Of a DNA stretch of 11,553 nucleotides, positions 6,591-11,553 are shown one piece after another. Position 1 is the first letter of the stretch, and every line of letters starts with the position of its first letter. The DNA comes from DATIXJ01 sp035518715 (GTDB taxonomy: Bacteria > Bacteroidota > Ignavibacteria > UBA10030 > SZUA-254). The translations under genes and the position numbers were made by a program. The notes under the pieces are model-generated. The model searched no databases and was not told the DNA's origin. It saw nothing but the letters and a program-made list of their open reading frames with translations. Where the stretch lies: positions 1-11,553 of the forward strand of contig DATIXJ010000075.1 in NCBI GenBank assembly GCA_035518715.1, in the 5' to 3' direction.

Positions 6591-6632
6591 AACCCCCGTC
6601 CGAGTTGTCCGGCGGGGGTTCGTTGTTCTTTC
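6591..6632 (+). terminator. Intrinsic terminator downstream of aroF
   Basis: AACCCCCG (6591-6598) pairs perfectly with CGGGGGTT (6613-6620). CCG (6600-6602) and CGG (6610-6612) extend the stem inward. A T-rich but interrupted tract (CGTTGTTCTTTC) follows. It lies 27 nt after the aroF stop. The A-run before the stem (CACAAAAA) could make it work weakly on the other strand too. Confidence 0.8.
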
Positions 6633-6643
6633 GGACCCTATGA

Positions 6644-6655
6644 GTCGTGCACGAC
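6644..6655. repeat. 12-bp perfect palindrome GTCGTGCACGAC
   Basis: A perfect inverted repeat with no spacer in the non-coding gap between aroF and the GlcD-type gene. It lies about 110 nt upstream of the putative promoter of the latter. It could be a regulator-binding site, but no second copy is seen in this gap and the site is short. The rest of 6564-6810 holds only the aroF terminator and the weak promoter; I see no small gene there. Confidence 0.3.
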
Positions 6656-6758
6656 AAAGTGATCATTCCGTTCTGGTGAGAGTAAACACGAGCCGAAACG
6701 CAACAGGCACGAGAGGGCGAAAGGAGGCGGGTAAAGTCGTTTCATGGTCACGATTTCC

Positions 6759-6789
6759 TTGATTTTCAGGATTGAAATGATTACGTTTC
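6759..6789 (+). promoter_or_regulatory. Possible promoter of the GlcD-type oxidase gene
   Basis: TTGATT (6759-6764) and TACGTT (6782-6787) are 17 nt apart. Read in Bacteroidota style, TTG is followed after 20 nt by TACGTTTC, close to TAnnTTTG. The start codon is 22 nt further on. The match is weak, but this is the best candidate in the gap after the aroF terminator. Confidence 0.35.
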
Positions 6790-6810
6790 CTGTCAAATTT
6801 GGATGAAATA

Positions 6811-8262
6811 ATGGATCCAGCTGTTCTCGGAAAATTGAGAGAAATCGTCGGCACGGAAAACGTTCTCGATTCGGCCGAATCGAGGATCGCTTATTCCTAT
6901 GATGCCGCGGCGATGAAACCACAACTGCCTGCAGCTGTCGTCCGTCCTTCAACTTCACATCAGATCTCACGCATACTTGAACTTGCCAATCTCGAAAAAT
7001 TTCCGGTTGTGCCGCGCGGTTCGGGAACGGGATTAAGCGGCGGGGCTATCCCTTCAGAAAACTCGGTCGTTCTCCTCACGGCGCACTGGAACAACATCCT
7101 TCAGATCGATCAGGAAAATCTGACGGTCACCGTTGAACCCGGCGTGATTACCGCAAACCTCCATCAGGCAGTCGAACAACTCGGCTTCCTGTATCCTCCC
7201 GATCCCGGCAGCTCGAGCATCTGCACGATTGGCGGAAATGTCGCGGAGAATGCCGGCGGCTTGCGCGGCCTGAAATATGGAGTGACGAAAAACTATGTCC
7301 TCGGCCTCGAAGTTGTTTTGCCGACAGGGGAGATCCTCTTCACTGGCGGCAAATCGGTAAAGGACGTTGCGGGATATGATCTCAAGAGTATACTTGTTGG
7401 TTCGGAAGGTACACTCGGCATCATTACAAGAATCCTCCTGAAGATGATTCCGAAGCCGGAAACGTATCGTACGATGCTCGCATCCTACTCGTCGATGGAT
7501 GATGCCGCAAAAACAGTCTCCGCCATTATCGCCGCAAAGATCACGCCGGCGATGTTGGAGTTTCTCGATAATACCACCATCCGCTGCGTGGAGGAGTATG
7601 CACATCTCGGCCTGCCTGTCGATGCCGAAGCCATGCTCCTTGTCGAGGTCGACGGCCGCAAATCGGTTGTGGAGGAAGACGCAGCCCTCGTTACTGATCT
7701 CTGCAGAAAATTCCGGGCGAGTTCGGTAAGTATTGCACAATCGGAACAGGAATCGATCAGGCTGAAAGCGGCGCGCAGGTCTGCCTTCACATCGCTCGCC
7801 CGGGTCAAGCCCACTACGATCATGGAAGACGTTGCCGTTCCACGAGCCGATCTTGCCCGCCTCGTTGAACGGATCAGGGAAATCGGAAAGAAGAATGATG
7901 TGCTCATCGGGAATTTCGGCCATGCCGGTGACGGAAACCTCCATCCGAATTATCTTACCAATGAGCGGGATCCCGCGGAATTTTCGCGTGCGGAAAGGAC
8001 TGTCTTCGAAGTGGAAGAAGCTGCCATCGAGCTTGGCGGGACGATTACCGGGGAACATGGTGTGGGATTGTACAAGAAGCGCCTTCTCGAAAAAATGGTC
8101 GGCTCACCTTCGGTCACGATGATGCGTACGCTGAAAGCCATGATGGACCCCAATAACATTCTTAACCCGGGCAAGGTGTTTGATATGAAACCGCGATGCG
8201 AAGGTCCTCTCCCGAGAGACCGCGAACAGATACGGGCGTTTGAGGATGTTGCCTGGATCTGA
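6811..8262 (+). CDS. FAD-linked oxidase, GlcD / D-lactate dehydrogenase type
   Basis: FAD-dependent 2-hydroxyacid dehydrogenase of the vanillyl-alcohol-oxidase fold, oxidising glycolate, D-lactate or a similar 2-hydroxyacid. The product has 483 residues, normal for GlcD. The FAD-binding domain shows VPRGSGTGLSGGA (about 67-79), PPDPGSSSICTIGGNVAENA (about 129-148) and VGSEGTLGIIT (about 196-206). The C-terminal oxidase domain shows GHAGDGNLHP (about 370-379), the metal/substrate-binding His motif, and GEHGVG (about 414-419). It ends in the usual DPNNILNPGK segment. ATG 6811 is preferred; TTG 6799 would add four residues. GGATGA at 6801-6806 is a modest ribosome-binding site. No GlcE or GlcF partner lies next to it, so it may be a stand-alone dehydrogenase passing electrons to quinone or another carrier. 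Substrate specificity cannot be read from the sequence. Confidence 0.93.
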   Translation: MDPAVLGKLREIVGTENVLDSAESRIAYSYDAAAMKPQLPAAVVRPSTSHQISRILELANLEKFPVVPRGSGTGLSGGAIPSENSVVLLTAHWNNILQIDQENLTVTVEPGVITANLHQAVEQLGFLYPPDPGSSSICTIGGNVAENAGGLRGLKYGVTKNYVLGLEVVLPTGEILFTGGKSVKDVAGYDLKSILVGSEGTLGIITRILLKMIPKPETYRTMLASYSSMDDAAKTVSAIIAAKITPAMLEFLDNTTIRCVEEYAHLGLPVDAEAMLLVEVDGRKSVVEEDAALVTDLCRKFRASSVSIAQSEQESIRLKAARRSAFTSLARVKPTTIMEDVAVPRADLARLVERIREIGKKNDVLIGNFGHAGDGNLHPNYLTNERDPAEFSRAERTVFEVEEAAIELGGTITGEHGVGLYKKRLLEKMVGSPSVTMMRTLKAMMDPNNILNPGKVFDMKPRCEGPLPRDREQIRAFEDVAWI

Positions 8263-8333
8263 TCGTGACGTTTATCCCCACACTCTGCCGAGAACGGAAA
8301 ACTGCACATTACTTCATTCCTTTTTCCCATAGT

Positions 8334-9089
8334 ATGAATGACGCCTGCACTTCCGACTGTTCACCCCCACGGACTGAACACGATCTTCCGATCCGACTGG
8401 TTATCCGTACAATCGTGATGATCGGATGGGTTCTCACGCTCATCTCGACCGCGAGTGCGCAGCGCGGTGCTCACACCGGCGAAATCCACGGCGAGATTAC
8501 CATCAAGACGAGTGATGAGCTGAGCGACGAGATTTTCCGGGGCCGCATGATGAGCCGCTACTCGACGGATCTTTCCATGAGCGAGAAATCGGTTGAACCC
8601 TACACGATTTCGGAGAAGGCGGTTGTCTACATCGAATCAGTCGGGGATTCCAGAGAGTATCCTCCACCCGACACGCACCCGCAGCTGAATCAACGCGATC
8701 TGATCTTCAGACCGCTCGTTCTCCCGGTCGTGGTAGGCACGACGGTCGATTTTCCCAACAACGACAAGGTCTTCCATAATGTTTTTTCCTACTCCCAGCC
8801 GAAGGAATTTGATCTGGGGAGGTATCCGCAGGGAAAGAGCAAATCGGTGACGTTTGAAAAGCCGGGAGTCGTGAATGTCTATTGCGAGATTCATCAATAC
8901 ATGTATGCGACGATCCTTGTGCTGGAGAATCCGTACTACGCCGTACCGGATGATGACGGTCTGTTTGTCATTCACGACGTGCCTTCCGGCACATATCAGC
9001 TGAGTTTCTGGTATGGGCGCAAGAAAGTAGCGACGAAAAGCGTCACGGTGAGAGGGAACGAAGTCTCCGCCGTCAATTTTTCATTCTAG
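8334..9089 (+). CDS. Exported cupredoxin-like protein with C-terminal carboxypeptidase-regulatory-like segment
   Basis: A 251-residue exported protein. Residues about 18-42 form a signal-type hydrophobic segment ending in STASA before Gln-Arg-Gly. The central domain (about 120-200) is plastocyanin-like: FHNVFSY supplies His148, and VYCEIHQYMYA supplies Cys184, His187 and Met190, a full set of candidate type 1 copper ligands. The C-terminal part (about 207-251, DGLFVIHDVPSGTYQLSFWY) resembles a carboxypeptidase regulatory-like beta-sandwich. Such proteins are often labelled methylamine utilization protein, but no methylamine genes are present here. Electron transfer or copper binding in the periplasm is inferred. 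The start is uncertain: GTG 8265 opens the frame, ATG 8334 gives a plausible n-region, and ATG 8418 would shorten the signal peptide. Its stop overlaps the ribosome-binding site of the next gene, implying translational coupling. Confidence 0.8.
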   Translation: MNDACTSDCSPPRTEHDLPIRLVIRTIVMIGWVLTLISTASAQRGAHTGEIHGEITIKTSDELSDEIFRGRMMSRYSTDLSMSEKSVEPYTISEKAVVYIESVGDSREYPPPDTHPQLNQRDLIFRPLVLPVVVGTTVDFPNNDKVFHNVFSYSQPKEFDLGRYPQGKSKSVTFEKPGVVNVYCEIHQYMYATILVLENPYYAVPDDDGLFVIHDVPSGTYQLSFWYGRKKVATKSVTVRGNEVSAVNFSF

Positions 9090-9099
9090 GATGCGATCC

Positions 9100-10281
9100 A
9101 TGAAGTATTATCTCATGATGTGCGCTGCAGTTGGATGGTTCGTCAGTTCCGCGGCATCCCAGATCAATGTCAGCGGTGAAGGATCAGTCGGCTACGTAAC
9201 ATCTGAGCGGGGATTTTCCCAGTATGTCATCGACAACGGCAATCCGACATTCGTCTGGAGATGGGACCTCTTTGCCGATATGCGTGTTTCGGATAACATC
9301 ACGCTCTCGAGTAATTTCCGGATGCTGCAGGATGAGGTATTTCATATTGACTACTTTGCGCTGCGCATATCGGACATTGCATCCACGGGTGTGAATGCCC
9401 AGATGGGATTGATCGACCTGCCGTTCGGAAATCTGGGTAACCGCCGGTTCCCGAAAGAGAACCCATTCTACGATCTTCCCCTCATGAACGAACATCTGAC
9501 ATCTCTGTGCGAATCCGATTACAAGCTCTGGGTTCTCGAACCGCAGTTTGCCGTGAAGGGGGATGGTGTGCGTCTCCTCGACCAGGGACTTTATGACCTC
9601 GGGGTGGAAGTCTTCGGGAGATTCGGGATGTTTGAATATGCCGCAGCACTCATTAACGGCATGATTAGTGAAACCGGAGTTTATGCGCCGCAGGGAGTCA
9701 ATGCTAACAACGGGTTCGGAGGCGTCTTCAGGGTAGCGGCGACTCCCACGACCGGGTTGACGTTTGGTATTTCGTATGCGACAGGGTCGTTTATGGAGGA
9801 TCAGCACACCGACACAAACTCTGCTATTTACCAGGAAGATCCGTCGGAATATCCCCAGCACATCGTCATGGGTGATCTGGACTTCAGTCTTGGATATTTC
9901 ACGCTCTACGGGCAGGCAGGATATAACATCTGGAGTTTCCAGAACGCCGATGAGGATAATAAGAAGATTTCGCATTCCGATCTTAAAGCGTTCGCGTATT
10001 CAGTCGAAGCAACGTACGCGGTGACCCCGCGGCTGACGCTCGCCGTTCGTGCCGGAGGCCTGTTATTCAATTCCATCGACGATACCGTTCCCACCTTCTC
10101 CGGCCCGGTTCACTATTCCGGAAATTGGGACCGGGATGAGTTCCGGCTCGAGACGGCGATTGATGTTCACCTCACACGCGAGCTCCTCTTGAAAGGAGTC
10201 TACGAGTGGAATCGTACCTACGACGTAGCCCAGGATCCGCTGGACGATGTGTTTGTCCTGCAATCGGTGGTCAGCTTCTGA
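9100..10281 (+). CDS. Predicted outer-membrane beta-barrel protein, porin-like
   Basis: A 393-residue protein with a clear signal peptide (MKYYLMMCAAVGWFVSSAAS, then Gln). After this come many alternating-hydrophobicity strands rich in Gly, Tyr and Phe, and a terminal VVSF ending in Phe, the usual barrel-assembly signal. Strand-like blocks include LTFGISYATG, FTLYGQAGYNIWSF and LTLAVRAGGLLF. I do not recognise a named family; it resembles uncharacterised porin-like proteins. ATG 9100 is chosen because AGGA at 9088-9091, overlapping the upstream stop codon, is 8 nt away; ATG 9091 overlaps that site. It lies between the cupredoxin-like gene and the sensor gene, with 10-nt and 15-nt gaps, so the three are very likely one transcript. 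Transport of a substrate or metal, or a structural partner role for the cupredoxin, are both possible. Confidence 0.8.
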   Translation: MKYYLMMCAAVGWFVSSAASQINVSGEGSVGYVTSERGFSQYVIDNGNPTFVWRWDLFADMRVSDNITLSSNFRMLQDEVFHIDYFALRISDIASTGVNAQMGLIDLPFGNLGNRRFPKENPFYDLPLMNEHLTSLCESDYKLWVLEPQFAVKGDGVRLLDQGLYDLGVEVFGRFGMFEYAAALINGMISETGVYAPQGVNANNGFGGVFRVAATPTTGLTFGISYATGSFMEDQHTDTNSAIYQEDPSEYPQHIVMGDLDFSLGYFTLYGQAGYNIWSFQNADEDNKKISHSDLKAFAYSVEATYAVTPRLTLAVRAGGLLFNSIDDTVPTFSGPVHYSGNWDRDEFRLETAIDVHLTRELLLKGVYEWNRTYDVAQDPLDDVFVLQSVVSF

Positions 10282-10296
10282 TCGAAGGCCGGTGAG

Positions 10297-11553
10297 ATGA
10301 AATTCCGGAATAAGATTCTCGTTGCGATCTGGGGGGTGGTCCTCGGACTTCTTGTGCTCACATTTGTCGCGATCAACTACTGGATCCGGGTACAGGTGCA
10401 GAGCCGGTTCTCGGACGATTTGCGGCGAAACTATTCCACACTTCGCGAGATCACGACACTTCACGCCGATCAGGATCTCAAGTCATGCCAAATTGTCTCA
10501 GAGACTCCTCGGTTGAAAGCGGTGACGGAACTGGGTGACCGAAACACCGTTGTCCAGCTGGCAAAGGAGCTCAATAGCGGCATACTCGCCAATCTTTTCA
10601 TCGTCACCGATACCTCGGGGCATCCGCTCGTTCAGCTCGTTGATACCGGTCAGGTGGAACTTCAGGAAAACGGAATGCCGTCGATCATGGCTGCTCTTCA
10701 AAAAAAATCGGCTACCGATGTCTGGAGAAACGGATCTGAAGTCTATCGTGTCGCCTCATGCCCGGTAATCACGGGAACTGATCTTCTTGGGACGCTCACG
10801 ATCGGATACCGGCTGAAGAGGGAAGATGTTGAATTCATCAAAGCGCTCACAAACAGCGAGGTAACGCTGGCGGTCGATTCACAACAAGTGCTCTCCACAA
10901 TGCCGCCTTCTGCAATGAACAGTCCGGACCTGATTGCTTCGCTCAGTGCCTCCGGCGACATGAGCGGAGGTCAGAACGCCGGTGTTTTCCGATTCGAGAG
11001 CGCACGAGAATCGTATGTCGGAACATTCTTCCCGCTCAGCCACGACCAGTCGCGGTTACCCCGGATCAGATTCCTCCTCTTCAAATCCATCAACAAAGAA
11101 GTTGAGTCGACGCTCCATCCCGTCCTGAATACGCTGATTGTTCTTTCAATTATTGTCCTGCTCATAACGGCCGTCATTGGGTACGTAATTTCCAGCAGCA
11201 TCACGAAGCCGATCGCGGCATTGGTGGAAGGGACGACCGAAGTGAGCAGGGGCAATTACGACATCCGGATCAATGTCAATACCGGGGGTGAGCTGAAGTT
11301 TCTCGCGCGGAAATTTGAGGACATGGGCCTTTCTCTCAAGGAGAAGGTCAATGAGCTTGCGCGGCAGAATGTGGAGCTGCAACGCACGCTCGGCGAGCTG
11401 AAAAAGACGCAGGAAGAGCGTCTCCGGCTTGCCACAAATCTCCATCTTCTCCTGGAATCGACAAGCGAAGGAATATTTGGAGTTGACGTTGCAGGGCGGT
11501 GTACATTTCTCAACCGGGCAGGCGCACAAATGCTGGGATATTCCCAGCTCGAA
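10297..11553 (+). CDS. Membrane sensor protein, Cache-like/HAMP/PAS, probable histidine kinase (3' partial)
   Basis: An open frame runs from ATG 10297 to the last base of the window: 419 codons with no stop. TM1 spans about residues 8-28. A periplasmic sensor region follows (about 30-270) with a Cache-like strand pattern (FIVTDTSGHPLVQLV at about 101-115). TM2 is at about 276-298, HAMP at about 299-350 (ITKPIAALVEG at the start), a charged coiled coil at about 345-382, and the start of a PAS domain at about 383-419 (LLLESTSEGIFGVD). The output domain lies beyond the edge. A histidine kinase is most likely, but a diguanylate cyclase or phosphatase output is possible. AAGG at 10285-10288 serves as the ribosome-binding site, 15 nt after the barrel stop. 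Its position suggests it senses a condition linked to the cupredoxin/barrel pair. Confidence 0.88.
   Translation, partial: MKFRNKILVAIWGVVLGLLVLTFVAINYWIRVQVQSRFSDDLRRNYSTLREITTLHADQDLKSCQIVSETPRLKAVTELGDRNTVVQLAKELNSGILANLFIVTDTSGHPLVQLVDTGQVELQENGMPSIMAALQKKSATDVWRNGSEVYRVASCPVITGTDLLGTLTIGYRLKREDVEFIKALTNSEVTLAVDSQQVLSTMPPSAMNSPDLIASLSASGDMSGGQNAGVFRFESARESYVGTFFPLSHDQSRLPRIRFLLFKSINKEVESTLHPVLNTLIVLSIIVLLITAVIGYVISSSITKPIAALVEGTTEVSRGNYDIRINVNTGGELKFLARKFEDMGLSLKEKVNELARQNVELQRTLGELKKTQEERLRLATNLHLLLESTSEGIFGVDVAGRCTFLNRAGAQMLGYSQLE

Noticed and set aside
7054..8058. 334-codon open frame on the minus strand inside the GlcD-type gene
   Set aside because: It is fully antisense to a gene with intact catalytic motifs. 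The translation is rich in Arg, His, Phe and Cys without domain-like pattern, typical of a shadow frame at this GC content.
8334..9089. Assignment to methylamine utilization
   Set aside because: Only the generic cupredoxin resemblance supports that label; no mau-type dehydrogenase genes are in the window.
9184..9975. 263-codon open frame on the minus strand inside the barrel gene
   Set aside because: Antisense to a gene with a signal peptide and barrel features; no recognisable motif or ribosome-binding site.

Overview
The window (about 53% GC by eye) reads as chromosomal DNA from a Gram-negative (diderm) bacterium. It encodes a predicted outer-membrane beta-barrel, exported periplasmic proteins and the end of a hopanoid/squalene-type desaturase. 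Gene content is compatible with the Bacteroidota/Chlorobiota/Ignavibacteria neighbourhood. Two putative promoters have TTG about 20 nt before a TA-rich element, which would suit such a lineage, but I cannot fix the taxonomy from sequence alone. I see no insertion sequence, integrase, CRISPR array, tRNA or rRNA.

Layout. (1) 1-185: the 3' end of an HpnE-like FAD-dependent desaturase, cut by the window edge. (2) 202-813, minus strand: an unrecognised multi-pass membrane protein with an HExxH motif, convergent with hpnE and divergent from tyrS. (3) 932-5359: four co-directional, closely spaced genes: tyrosyl-tRNA synthetase, an ABC half-transporter, methionine-R-sulfoxide reductase B and a YdcF/ElyC-like DUF218 membrane protein. 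(4) 5362-5546: a short region upstream of aroF that looks like a complete transcription attenuator. It has a sigma70-like promoter, a 24-residue leader peptide with five tyrosines, competing RNA hairpins and a U-rich intrinsic terminator. (5) 5547-6563: aroF, a type I-beta DAHP synthase with an N-terminal ferredoxin-like regulatory domain, followed by a good terminator. (6) 6564-6810: a 247-nt non-coding gap holding that terminator, a 12-bp palindrome and a possible promoter. (7) 6811-11553: a GlcD-type FAD oxidase, then a tight trio of an exported cupredoxin-like protein, an outer-membrane barrel and a Cache/HAMP/PAS sensor protein that runs off the right edge.

The standout is the aroF leader. 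Tandem Tyr codons sit immediately before an RNA arm whose masking would let a downstream segment sequester the 5' arm of the terminator. This is the classic trp/phe-type logic, but apparently keyed to tyrosine and placed on the first enzyme of aromatic amino-acid synthesis. The leader AUG also falls on the predicted transcription start, so the leader peptide may be translated from a leaderless transcript. AroF carries the domain through which related enzymes are feedback-inhibited by aromatic amino acids, so tyrosine may act on both synthesis and activity of the enzyme. No tools were available; the pairings and promoter spacings were read by hand.
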